Shown here piece by piece: positions 1 through 6,961 of a stretch of DNA of 64,000 bases. The stretch is from positions 176,618 to 240,617 of the forward strand of contig RYFE02000005.1 of assembly GCA_004138175.2 (NCBI GenBank), written 5' to 3'. Positions within the stretch are counted from its first letter, which is position 1. Each line of letters starts with the position of its first letter. The DNA comes from Chloroflexales bacterium ZM16-3. Its GTDB lineage: Bacteria > Chloroflexota > Chloroflexia > Chloroflexales > Chloroflexaceae. A program made the position numbers and the translations under genes. The notes below the pieces were generated by a model that worked only from the letters and a program-made list of their open reading frames with translations, did no database searches and had not been told where the DNA came from.

Positions 1-2
1 AC

Positions 3-962
3 GAACTCTCCCTGGATATGATCCGCGCCGCCGCGCAGCGGATCGCGCCGTATGTGCTGCGCACGCCGCTGCTGCCCAGCCGCGCCCTCAGCGAGCTGCT
101 GGGCACACGCGTCTCGCTCAAGTACGAGTTCCTCCAGGAGACGGCATCGTTCAAGCCGCGCGGGGCCTTCAACAAGATCCTCGGGCTGAGCGATGCTGCG
201 CGCGCCCGTGGCCTGCTGGCCGTCAGCGGGGGCAACCACGGCAAGGGGGTGGCCTTCGCCGCCCGCCAGCTCGGCCTGAGCGCGCGGATCATGATGTTCG
301 AGAGCACCGCGCCCTCCGCCGTGGCCGCCGCCCGCGCCTACGGCGCGCAGGTGGATCTGCTGCCGAGCCCAGCCGCCGCCTTCGCGCGGGCCAGCGAGCT
401 GGAGGCCGAGGGCTACAGCTTCATCCACCCCTTCGCCGACCCCGAGGTGGTGGTGGGCCAGGGCACCCTCGGCCTGGAGATCCTCGCCGACGCGCCCGAC
501 CTCACCGATCTGGTCGCCAGCATCGGCGGCGGCGGCATGATCGGCGGCGTGGCCATGGCGATCAAGGAGCAGCGCCCCCAGGCCCGGATCTGGGGCGTCG
601 AGACGGTCGGCGCCGACGCGATGAGCCAGGCCCTCGCCGCAGGCACAATCATCCAGCTCCCGGCGATCACCTCGATCGCCACCACCCTGGGCGCGCCCTC
701 GGTCAGCGCGCTCACCCTCGGCCTAGCCCAGCGCTACCTAGCGGACGTGCTGGTGCGGCCCGACGCCGAGGCCGTCTCCGACCTGATCTGGCTGCTCGAC
801 AACGCCAAGGTGCTCGTCGAGCCGGCCGCCGCCGTCACCCTCAGCGCCGCCCGCCAGCTGCGCGAGCGCCTCACCCCCGGCGGCCACCTGGTGATCATCC
901 TCTGCGGTGCCAGCATCAGCATGGCCGAGCTGACTGGCTTCCGTGAGCTATTTGGGGTATAA
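3..962 (+). CDS. Threonine/serine dehydratase family PLP enzyme (5' partial)
   Basis: This is a fold-type II PLP-dependent ammonia-lyase or racemase of the threonine dehydratase/serine racemase family, a cytoplasmic enzyme of amino-acid catabolism. Counting from the ATG at 18, the PLP lysine lies in SFKPRGA (K46), the substrate loop is SGGNHG (70-75) and the phosphate-binding glycine loop is GGGGMIGG (170-177). A C-terminal LCGAS segment supplies the Ser/Cys that faces the pyridine nitrogen. The frame is open to the window edge (residues ELSLD precede the ATG) and no ribosome binding site stands before position 18. The true start is therefore probably outside the window. The exact substrate (threonine, serine or 3-hydroxyaspartate) cannot be decided, and no regulatory ACT domain is present. 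Confidence 0.88.
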   Translation, partial: ELSLDMIRAAAQRIAPYVLRTPLLPSRALSELLGTRVSLKYEFLQETASFKPRGAFNKILGLSDAARARGLLAVSGGNHGKGVAFAARQLGLSARIMMFESTAPSAVAAARAYGAQVDLLPSPAAAFARASELEAEGYSFIHPFADPEVVVGQGTLGLEILADAPDLTDLVASIGGGGMIGGVAMAIKEQRPQARIWGVETVGADAMSQALAAGTIIQLPAITSIATTLGAPSVSALTLGLAQRYLADVLVRPDAEAVSDLIWLLDNAKVLVEPAAAVTLSAARQLRERLTPGGHLVIILCGASISMAELTGFRELFGV

Positions 963-986
963 CCTACCTCAGGCAAAGGAGTCCAC

Positions 987-1244
987 ATGACTCTCTCAGA
1001 AGCTCTTGCCTCCGCGCGCTACATCGTTGATGCCGATGGGCGCAAAACAGAAGTGGTCATCCCCGTAGAAACATGGCAGCATGTGCTCACCACCTACGAG
1101 CGGCTGATTACGCTGCTCGAAGATCGCGAGGATCGCGAGATCCTGAGCGGCTGGCTTGCCAACCGCACCGCTGGGCGCGAGACATTGATCTCGCTCGATG
1201 ATCTGGAGCGAGAGCTGATCTCCGATGGCCTCCTACCAGGTTAG
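987..1244 (+). CDS. Antitoxin of a RelE-type toxin-antitoxin pair
   Basis: This acidic 85-residue protein has an AAG GAG ribosome site (AAAGGAGTCCAC) just before its ATG. The N-terminus resembles Phd/YefM-like or related antitoxins: a short strand-helix segment (SARYIVDADGRKTEVVIP) is followed by charged helices rich in Glu, Asp and Arg, as expected for a toxin-wrapping tail. It overlaps the next gene by 20 bp, the usual arrangement for translationally coupled type II modules. No operator palindrome was evident upstream. The role is inferred from size, charge and pairing with the RelE/ParE-like ORF. Confidence 0.65.
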   Translation: MTLSEALASARYIVDADGRKTEVVIPVETWQHVLTTYERLITLLEDREDREILSGWLANRTAGRETLISLDDLERELISDGLLPG

Positions 1245-1548
1245 CGTCACCGCTGCTGTCCGCGCCGAAGTGCGCTCGCTGCCCGGCAACTTCCGCCAGC
1301 GCATGATTCGGCTGTTCCGCGATCTGGAGCAGCAGCCACGGCCACACACGAGTAAGGCGGTGGACATATCGGCACTAACGGGCTTAGAGCTTCCGGGCAT
1401 CGACGCTCGCCGGATCAGGGTGGAAGGCTGGCGCATCATCTACGCTATTAGCGATGAAGATGAGCGTATCACTGTCCTGGCTATTCGCCGACGCCCACCA
1501 TATCAGTACGAGGATCTACAACAGCTTCTCGAAGAGCTTAGCGGATAA
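1225..1548 (+). CDS. RelE/ParE-family toxin
   Basis: This 107-residue protein has the RelE/ParE layout. An N-terminal strand (YQVSVTAAVRAEVRSLP) is followed by a helical hairpin, then a basic beta-sheet core with RIRVEGWRIIYAIS and a C-terminal strand ITVLAIRRRPPYQY. RelE toxins cut mRNA in the ribosome, whereas ParE members poison gyrase; the sequence alone does not decide between them. The RxxxxGWRIIY pattern and late basic residues are typical of RelE-like proteins. It overlaps the antitoxin gene by 20 bp, so the pair is one operon. It sits between two metabolic genes with no other mobile sequence nearby. Confidence 0.72.
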   Translation: MASYQVSVTAAVRAEVRSLPGNFRQRMIRLFRDLEQQPRPHTSKAVDISALTGLELPGIDARRIRVEGWRIIYAISDEDERITVLAIRRRPPYQYEDLQQLLEELSG

Positions 1549-1554
1549 GTAAAG

Positions 1555-3162
1555 ATGTCCCTCATTCACTCCCACATCAACACCCACGGCGAGGAGTTTC
1601 TCGCCAACGCCGCCCACCACCGTGCCCTCGCCGACGAGCTGCGCGCCCTGCGCGAGCGGGCCGCCCTCGGCGGCAGCGCCGAGTCCCGCGCCCGCCACAG
1701 CGAGCGCGGCAAGCTGCTGCCCCGCGAGCGCATCGACACCCTGCTCGACGAGGGCAGCGCATTCCTAGAGATCGGCGCCCTGGCCGCCCACGAGGTCTAT
1801 CCAGACGAGGTCCCCGGCGCCGGGATGGTCACCGGCATCGGCCGGGTGAGCGGGCGCGAGTGCGTGATCGTCGCCAACGACGCCACCGTCAAGGGCGGCA
1901 CCTACTACCCGCTCACCGTGAAGAAGCACCTGCGCGCCCAGGAGATCGCCCTGGAGAACCACCTGCCCTGCATCTACCTGGTGGACAGCGGCGGGGCCTT
2001 CCTGCCCATGCAGGACGAGGTCTTCCCCGACCGCGACCACTTCGGGCGGATCTTCTACAACCAGGCCCAGATGTCGGCGCACGGCATCCCGCAGATCTCC
2101 GCCGTGATGGGCAGCTGCACCGCAGGCGGAGCCTACGTGCCCGCCATGTCCGACGAGGTCGTGATCGTCAAGGGCACCGGCACGATCTTCCTCGGCGGCC
2201 CGCCCCTGGTCAAGGCCGCCACCGGCGAGGAGGTCAGCGCCGAGGACCTGGGCGGGGCCGATGTCCACACCCGCATCTCCGGCGTGGCCGACCACTTCGC
2301 CGAGGATGACCGCGAGGCGCTGGCGATCGTGCGCGACATCGTGAGCAACCTCGGCCCGCGCCGCGCCGCGCCCTGGGAGCTGCGCCAGCCCGAGGACCCG
2401 CACTACGACCCGCGCGAGATCTACGGGGTGCTCCCGCGCGACGCCCGCAAGTCCTACGATGTGCGCGAGGTGATCGCCCGCATCGTCGACGGCAGCCGAC
2501 TCCACGAGTTCAAGGCCCGCTACGGCACCACCCTGGTCTGCGGCTTCGCCCAGATCATGGGCATGCCGGTGGGCATCCTGGCCAACAACGGCATCCTCTT
2601 CAGCGAGAGCGCGCTCAAGGGCGCGCACTTCATCGAGCTCTGCTGCGCGCGCGGCATCCCGCTGCTCTTTTTGCAGAACATCACCGGCTTTATGGTGGGC
2701 AGGCAGTACGAGAACGGCGGGATCGCCAAGGACGGGGCCAAGCTGGTGACGGCGGTGAGTTGCGCCAGCGTGCCGAAGTTCACGGTGGTTATCGGCGGCT
2801 CCTTCGGGGCCGGCAACTACGGCATGTGCGGGCGGGCCTACCAGCCCCGCCAGCTCTGGATGTGGCCGAACGCCCGCATCAGCGTGATGGGCGGCCCCCA
2901 GGCGGCTAACGTCCTGCTCACCGTGCGCCGCGACAACCTGATCGCCAAGGGCAAGGATATGAGCCCCGAGGAGCAGGACGCCTTTAAGGCGCCCATCCTG
3001 GAGAAGTACGAGCGCGAGGGCAGCCCCTACTACTCCACCGGCCGCCTCTGGGACGATGGCGTGATCGACCCGGCCGACACGCGCATGACCCTGGCCCTCG
3101 GCCTCGCCGCCGCCGCCAACGCCCCGGCCGAGAAGACCACCTTCGGGGTGTTCAGAATGTAG
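1555..3162 (+). CDS. Acyl-CoA carboxylase beta (carboxyltransferase) subunit, methylcrotonyl-CoA type
   Basis: This 535-residue carboxyltransferase transfers CO2 from biotin to an acyl-CoA. Both crotonase-like halves are present: an N-terminal half with [17 protein letters not shown] and [16 protein letters not shown] (acyl-CoA site), and a C-terminal half with [28 protein letters not shown] and [13 protein letters not shown]. Length and these motifs fit the 3-methylcrotonyl-CoA or geranyl-CoA carboxylase beta branch better than propionyl-CoA carboxylase, but the substrate is inferred. The biotin carboxylase/BCCP alpha subunit is not adjacent. The gene begins 6 bp after the toxin stop codon without a clear ribosome site, and is followed by a large hairpin. 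Confidence 0.88.
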   Translation: MSLIHSHINTHGEEFLANAAHHRALADELRALRERAALGGSAESRARHSERGKLLPRERIDTLLDEGSAFLEIGALAAHEVYPDEVPGAGMVTGIGRVSGRECVIVANDATVKGGTYYPLTVKKHLRAQEIALENHLPCIYLVDSGGAFLPMQDEVFPDRDHFGRIFYNQAQMSAHGIPQISAVMGSCTAGGAYVPAMSDEVVIVKGTGTIFLGGPPLVKAATGEEVSAEDLGGADVHTRISGVADHFAEDDREALAIVRDIVSNLGPRRAAPWELRQPEDPHYDPREIYGVLPRDARKSYDVREVIARIVDGSRLHEFKARYGTTLVCGFAQIMGMPVGILANNGILFSESALKGAHFIELCCARGIPLLFLQNITGFMVGRQYENGGIAKDGAKLVTAVSCASVPKFTVVIGGSFGAGNYGMCGRAYQPRQLWMWPNARISVMGGPQAANVLLTVRRDNLIAKGKDMSPEEQDAFKAPILEKYEREGSPYYSTGRLWDDGVIDPADTRMTLALGLAAAANAPAEKTTFGVFRM

Positions 3163-3164
3163 GA

Positions 3165-3233
3165 TGCTGAATGCTAAATGGTGAATATTGAATGCCCGGA
3201 CAATGCCGGGCATTCAATATTCAACATTCAGCA
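3165..3233. terminator. Long inverted repeat after the carboxylase gene
   Basis: The arms begin TGCTGAATG and end CATTCAGCA. The inner stem TGAATATTGAATGCCCGG pairs with CCGGGCATTCAATATTCA around a 6-nt loop. The left arm is built of degenerate 7-bp steps (GAATGCT, AAATGGT, GAATATT, GAATGCC), so it belongs with the heptamer repeats listed elsewhere. A terminator role is likely from position; there is no clean U-run. Confidence 0.55.
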
Positions 3234-3354
3234 CGATCAGAGTGTCAAGCGACGCTTATTTCTTTACCCCGCGGGGCCTCACAGGAGATGCGGAAGAGCC
3301 GATTTTTCGTGAGGCCATGCGGTATCCGTGTGATGTGCATGGGAGGTACGCTGC

Positions 3355-3918
3355 ATGGCGAGGTTGATCTACGGGATGTTTACGTCGCTGGACGGGTACA
3401 CCAAGGACGCGCGCGGCGACTTCGGCTGGGGCGCGCACGCGGACGAGGAGCTGCACGCGTACATCAACGTGCTCGCGTCGTCGGTCGGCACCTACCTTTA
3501 CGGGCGGAGGATGTACGAGACGATGGTGTACTGGGAGACTGCGGATCCGACCCCCGACCAGCCGCAGGTCGAGCGCGACTGGGCGCAGCAGTGGCAGGCG
3601 GCCGAGAAGACCGTGTACTCCCGCACCCTCGCCGCGCCGCGGAGCGCGCGGACGCGGATCGAGCGGGCGTTCGATCCCGACGCGATCCGGCGACTCAAGG
3701 CCGACGCCGCGCACGACATCACGGTTGACGGCCCTGAGCTCGCCGCGCAGGCGATACGGGCTGGTCTTGTCGATGAGTTCCAGCTGATCGTCTGCCCCGT
3801 GGTCGTCGGCGGCGGAACGCGGTTCTTCCCGGACGGTGTGCGGCTGAACTTGGAGCTGGTCGAGGAGCGCCGCTTCGGTAACGGCGTGGTCGTCCTGCGC
3901 TACACCGTCCGGGGCTGA
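3355..3918 (+). CDS. Dihydrofolate reductase/RibD C-terminal fold protein
   Basis: This 187-residue protein of the RibD_C/DHFR-like superfamily starts with MARLIYGMFTSLDGYTKDARGDF. It ends with the typical nucleotide-binding half: ITVDGPELAAQAIRAGLVDEF, then a strand IVCPVVVGGGTRFFPDG. Members bind NADPH, but most are uncharacterised. A weak ribosome site (GGGAGG) lies upstream of the ATG. It is convergent with a second member of the same superfamily at 3986-4576. The two share the N-terminal SLDG and C-terminal DG/GGG-type motifs but are only distantly similar. No resistance or riboflavin genes flank them, so no specific reaction is proposed. Confidence 0.82.
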   Translation: MARLIYGMFTSLDGYTKDARGDFGWGAHADEELHAYINVLASSVGTYLYGRRMYETMVYWETADPTPDQPQVERDWAQQWQAAEKTVYSRTLAAPRSARTRIERAFDPDAIRRLKADAAHDITVDGPELAAQAIRAGLVDEFQLIVCPVVVGGGTRFFPDGVRLNLELVEERRFGNGVVVLRYTVRG

Positions 3919-3985
3919 AGTCTGTAGCACCGTCCCGCCCTCGCGCACCCGCACGCAGCGCCGGTTGGGCACATCGGCGTACCAG

Positions 3986-4576
3986 TTACGCCGGGCGCTC
4001 CGGTGCGTAGCGCATGAGGACGACCCCCGAGGGGATGGGGCGCACATCGAGCAGGCGGAGGTTGGCGCGCTGGCCATCGGCAAAGATCCGCTTGCCGCTC
4101 CCCAGCACCACCGGGTAGACCAGCAGGTGGTAGGCATCGATCAGGTCGTGCTGCGCCAGCGTATGCACCAGCACGCTGCTGCCGTCGATCAGGATGTGCT
4201 TGCCCGGCTGGGCCTTCAGATCGCGCACAGCCGCCACCACGTTGTCGCGGATCAGGGTCGAGTTGCGCCATGCGTCCGCGCTGGTCAGCGTCGTCGAGAC
4301 CACGTACTTGGGCATGGCGTTCATCACATCGCCGAAGGGGTCGCCCGGCGCCATCGGCTCAAAGGCCCCGCCATGGATCTGCCAGGTCTTCCGCCCGAGC
4401 AGGAAGGCATCGCACTCGCCCATCGTCGCCGTGAAGTGCGCGCCGATCTCATCGTGCCAGTAGGGCCAGGTCCACCCGCCGTGGGCGAAGCCCCCGTCAC
4501 GATCTTCGTCGGCCCCGCCTGGCGCCTGCATCACCCCGTCCAATGACACAAACTCGGACACAATGATCTTCCGCAT
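3986..4576 (-). CDS. Dihydrofolate reductase/RibD C-terminal fold protein
   Basis: This 196-residue protein begins MRKIIVSEFVSLDGVMQAPGG. I chose the start at 4576 because an AGGAGG ribosome site lies 8 nt upstream; the longer frame to 4633 has no support. A central segment ECDAFLLGRKTWQ and the C-terminal HILIDGSSVLVHTLAQHDLIDAYHLLVYPVVLGSGKRIF are the family's NADP-binding and dimer features. It is convergent with the related gene at 3355-3918, 67 bp away. Such proteins are common in environmental bacteria, and the enzymatic role is unknown. Confidence 0.85.
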   Translation of the reverse strand: MRKIIVSEFVSLDGVMQAPGGADEDRDGGFAHGGWTWPYWHDEIGAHFTATMGECDAFLLGRKTWQIHGGAFEPMAPGDPFGDVMNAMPKYVVSTTLTSADAWRNSTLIRDNVVAAVRDLKAQPGKHILIDGSSVLVHTLAQHDLIDAYHLLVYPVVLGSGKRIFADGQRANLRLLDVRPIPSGVVLMRYAPERPA

Positions 4577-4817
4577 CTCAACCTCCTGTGTGGGGTGGCG
4601 ATCCCAGCGCCACCGTGCCGCCCCCACGTGCAACTACACTTGCAGCATACGCGATTGCAGGATTCACCGCCATGACCAGCAGGGCGTAGGAAGGGTCGGA
4701 GGTCACACGGGGCTTCGCACGGGTGGGCATGATCTAAGTATAGCACATCTGGGCTATGTACTGACCCCTCCTGGCGATCACCGATCTGGTCGCCAACCCA
4801 TTGCAGCTCTCGGGCGG

Positions 4818-5087
4818 CGCGCTCGCACAAAGACCGCATCCAGCGTGCGGACTCTGCCGCTGTCAGATGTCCTGCTCCAGGCGATCCTACGCCACCGTGA
4901 GATCCAGAAGCAGGAGCGCGAGGCTTATGGCCCTGACTGGAACCGCCAGGATCTCGTCTTTCCCTCAACCAACGGGCTGCCGATCTGGCCGCGCAATGTG
5001 AATGTCGCCTTCAAGCGCGTCCTGCGTGCAGCCGGCCTGCCTGAGACGACGCGCTTTCACGGCCTGCGGCATTCTTGTGCTACACTG
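4818..5087 (+). pseudogene. Tyrosine recombinase/integrase C-terminal fragment
   Basis: About 90 residues read as the catalytic domain of a phage-type integrase. RARTKTASSVRTLPLSD includes the first catalytic Arg region, followed by LVFPSTNGLPIWPRNVN and HGLRHSCATL (the HxLRH box with the second Arg). The N-terminal core-binding domain and the segment carrying the final His/Trp and tyrosine nucleophile are absent. Upstream codons in the same frame look non-coding, and downstream the frame runs into the ettA-like repeat at 5118. It is therefore a dead remnant. It lies directly against the left boundary of the island, which suggests past site-specific integration at the ettA 5' end. Confidence 0.75.
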
Positions 5088-5117
5088 TCCGTGTCAAAGG
5101 CCGAGATTGAACAGCGC

Positions 5118-5185
5118 TTTTTCTGTATCAGGAAGCCATAGAAGAGGTGTAACCGCGTGACCGACACCAAAGTGATCTACTCTAT
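5118..5185 (+). repeat. Left copy of the 68-bp ettA 5'-end repeat (attL-like)
   Basis: These 68 bp match 11522-11589 with five differences (5126, 5153, 5165, 5174, 5183). They cover the leader, ribosome site (AGAAGAGGTG), GTG start (5157) and the first nine codons of ettA (MTDTKVIYS). After 5185 the similarity ends and the frame terminates by 5222. Three of the differences are silent third-position changes, so this looks like a diverged gene end, not a recent duplication. It is probably one boundary of an integrated element. Confidence 0.8.
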
Positions 5186-5282
5186 CGGGGTCGATCCACG
5201 CGTATCCGTACGCACGCGCTAGGGCTTCCTGATGCGGTCGAGCTTTCCACAGCTCCCGCCCGCATCCGCCCGTTTCCGCCGG

Positions 5283-5311
5283 TTTGGCTACAGTTTGGCT
5301 ACATGGCTACA
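5283..5311 (+). repeat. TTGGCTACA direct repeats at the left island end
   Basis: Two copies of TTTGGCTACA and a shorter TGGCTACA follow each other. One further TTTGGCTACA plus a partial TTGGCT lies at 11470-11488 just inside the right repeat. They could be arm-type recombinase sites; this is inference from position. Confidence 0.4.
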
Positions 5312-5456
5312 GTGCCGCCCAGCGCATTGCAGTGGGCAGGATTGTCATGGATCGCACGCGTTGGATGGCGTGAGGCGCTGCGATGGGAATGCTATAATGA
5401 TTCCAGCATCGCGTACGATACCACACACAGCCTGAGGGTCCCCAAGGAGCTGGCCT

Positions 5457-5723
5457 ATGTCGGCGGATCTTTCGGATTGCTCCTCAGCTACGACGGCCCT
5501 GCTGATCGCGCACTGGCGCGCGGCCCCGGCCTGGCAGAAGCTGAGCTACATCAACGAGCTGAACGAGTCGCTGAAACTGCTGGCGCTGAGCGACCTCCGC
5601 CGGCACCACCCGACCGAGTCGGATGCGCAGCTCCAGCGCCGTCTGGCGACGCGCTGGCTGGGCGCCGATCTGGCCGATCGGGTGTACGGATCCATCGGCG
5701 AGGACAGTGATGCAGCCCACTGA
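5457..5723 (+). CDS. Small protein paired with a nucleotidyltransferase
   Basis: This 88-residue, helix-rich protein starts at an ATG with AAGGAG ribosome site. The central part (WQKLSYINELNESLKLLALSDLRRHHP) and the end (AQLQRRLATRWLGADLADRVY) resemble small proteins commonly encoded just ahead of nucleotidyltransferase-fold genes in cyanobacteria and Chloroflexota. It overlaps the following gene by 14 bp, implying coupled expression. The pairing recalls HEPN/MNT-like modules, but no RxxxxH HEPN motif is clear, so toxin or antitoxin status is unknown. It is the first gene inside the island. Confidence 0.6.
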   Translation: MSADLSDCSSATTALLIAHWRAAPAWQKLSYINELNESLKLLALSDLRRHHPTESDAQLQRRLATRWLGADLADRVYGSIGEDSDAAH

Positions 5724-6363
5724 GGTGCTGCTCCTGGTCACCGACGCGCTGGAGTCACTTGGGGTGACGTACTGTGTTGGCGGCTCGTTTGCCAGTTCGA
5801 CCTATGGCGAGCCACGAGCCACCCGCGATGTGGACATTCTCGCTGCGTTACCAGCGGCCAAGGCCGGGCTCTTTACTGCCCGGATCGCGCCGGAGTTCTT
5901 CGTACAGATCAGCGATCTTCGTGATGCCATCGCGCTGGCCCCGACACTCCACGATGATCCCTTGCATCGAGCCTCGTGTAATCTCGTGCATCGCACCAGC
6001 TTCTTCCGGGTCGATCTGTTCATTGCGTCAGGTCGTCCGTATGAGCTCGCGCAATTCGCGCGGCGCGTTCCCCAGACGGTCGCACTCAACCCGGAGCGTC
6101 GCGCGTACTTTGTGAGCCCGGAAGATATTATCCTGATCAAGCTGGACTGGTATCGTATGGCGCAGGGCGCTCTGGAACGCCAGTGGATCGATGTGCAGTC
6201 GGTGCTCACCACCCAGGGGAGCACCCTCGACACCGCGTACCTACGCCACTGGGCCGCGCAACTGGCGCTCGCCGACCTCCTCGACGCCGCCCTGCGCGGG
6301 GCGCCGCCGCCACGGCTGACGCCACCGGAAGATGATTCGTCGCAGCTGCGGCTGGATATCTGA
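5710..6363 (+). CDS. MNT-like nucleotidyltransferase-fold protein
   Basis: This 217-residue protein carries the nucleotidyltransferase signature: GGS at residues 24-26, RDVDI with the two metal-binding aspartates at 40 and 42, and a third acidic residue in FRVDLFI (D102). A conserved-looking segment (SPEDIILIKLDWYRMAQG) follows, typical of AbiEii/MNT-like families that act as antitoxins or toxins by moving AMP or nucleotides onto proteins or tRNA. I chose ATG 5710, which overlaps the upstream small gene; the frame to 5623 only shadows it. It is convergent with the regulator gene at 6431-6904. The target is unknown. Confidence 0.75.
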   Translation: MQPTEVLLLVTDALESLGVTYCVGGSFASSTYGEPRATRDVDILAALPAAKAGLFTARIAPEFFVQISDLRDAIALAPTLHDDPLHRASCNLVHRTSFFRVDLFIASGRPYELAQFARRVPQTVALNPERRAYFVSPEDIILIKLDWYRMAQGALERQWIDVQSVLTTQGSTLDTAYLRHWAAQLALADLLDAALRGAPPPRLTPPEDDSSQLRLDI

Positions 6364-6430
6364 TTGATGACGCTATCTCGGGTTGTCGCCTGGAGAAACT
6401 CGCTGAGGGCGCGCAGCGCAGCGACGGTCA

Positions 6431-6904
6431 TCAGTACCCCAGGTTGAGCTCCTGGCTGAGCGCGGTCAGTTCATCCAGGCTCTGCTCACGCGCATTGTCC
6501 GTCCGCTGCTTGTACACCATCACGTCGCTGAGCAGCACGCGTCGGTGCGTTCCCACCTTGCGGAACGAGATGTCGCCGCGTTCGATCAGGCGCACGAAGA
6601 AGGGGCGCGATACGTTGAGGATGTCGGCGGCCTGCTGCGTGGTGATCTCAGCGTGGGTTGGGATGATCGTGACCGCTTTGCCCTCGGCCATTTGAACCAG
6701 GATGGTCTGAAGAAGCTGGACGGCTTTTGCGGGCAACCGAATAACGACCTCCTGCTCCTGCGGCGTGTCGTTCACCACGCGCACGGAGAGAGAGTGGCCG
6801 CGCTGGATGCGCCGTGCAAGCAGGCGGCTTGACTCCTTTGCCTGTTCCGTCTCCTGCGCTGAAGGAACAACGTATTCTGTTGGCGTCTCACGAACAGATC
6901 TCAT
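6431..6904 (-). CDS. Excisionase-like helix-turn-helix protein (orphan antitoxin)
   Basis: This 157-residue protein has an N-terminal region containing VRVVNDTPQEQEVVIRLPAKAVQLL and a MerR/excisionase-type winged helix at residues 87-133 (TTQQAADILNVSRPFFVRLIE, then VGTHRRVLLSDV). This architecture is known from antitoxins of PIN-domain toxins. No PIN gene follows: the downstream 70 bp run into the convergent nucleotidyltransferase gene, so the partner appears lost. The start at 6904 is fixed by a GAGGAGG ribosome site; the open frame further upstream is only antisense to the neighbouring gene. A palindrome sits in its promoter. Confidence 0.78.
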   Translation of the reverse strand: MRSVRETPTEYVVPSAQETEQAKESSRLLARRIQRGHSLSVRVVNDTPQEQEVVIRLPAKAVQLLQTILVQMAEGKAVTIIPTHAEITTQQAADILNVSRPFFVRLIERGDISFRKVGTHRRVLLSDVMVYKQRTDNAREQSLDELTALSQELNLGY

Positions 6905-6925
6905 AGTGCGTACCTCCTCGCCTCC

Positions 6926-6954
6926 ATTATACCGGATATTCGAAATAAACGAAT
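6926..6954 (-). promoter_or_regulatory. Promoter with palindromic operator for the HTH gene
   Basis: On the minus strand a TATAAT -10 box lies at 6931-6926. The inverted repeat ATTCG-N7-CGAAT (6938-6954) occupies the spacer and -35 position. An operator inside the promoter fits autorepression by the encoded HTH protein, a normal habit of antitoxins. Confidence 0.55.
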
Positions 6955-6961
6955 TGAGGGG

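Larger units (their letters stand above)
4577..5456. other. Gene-poor junction region upstream of the island
   Basis: This 880-bp stretch has no intact gene. It contains a likely promoter for the minus-strand DHFR-fold gene (minus-strand TATACT at 4742-4737), a tyrosine recombinase remnant (4818-5087), the left copy of the ettA 5' end (5118-5185), an inverted 13-mer GGCTTCCTGATGC (5223-5235) matching part of that repeat, three TTGGCTACA-like repeats (5283-5311) and a promoter-like TATAAT near 5392. Confidence 0.6.

Noticed and set aside
1765..3213. 482-residue minus-strand open frame
   Set aside because: It mirrors the acyl-CoA carboxylase gene on the other strand; high-GC codon use keeps the antisense frame open, and it has no family features.
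5118..5222. A functional short ettA-like peptide gene
   Set aside because: Only nine codons match ettA before the frame diverges and stops, so it is treated as a boundary repeat and not a gene.
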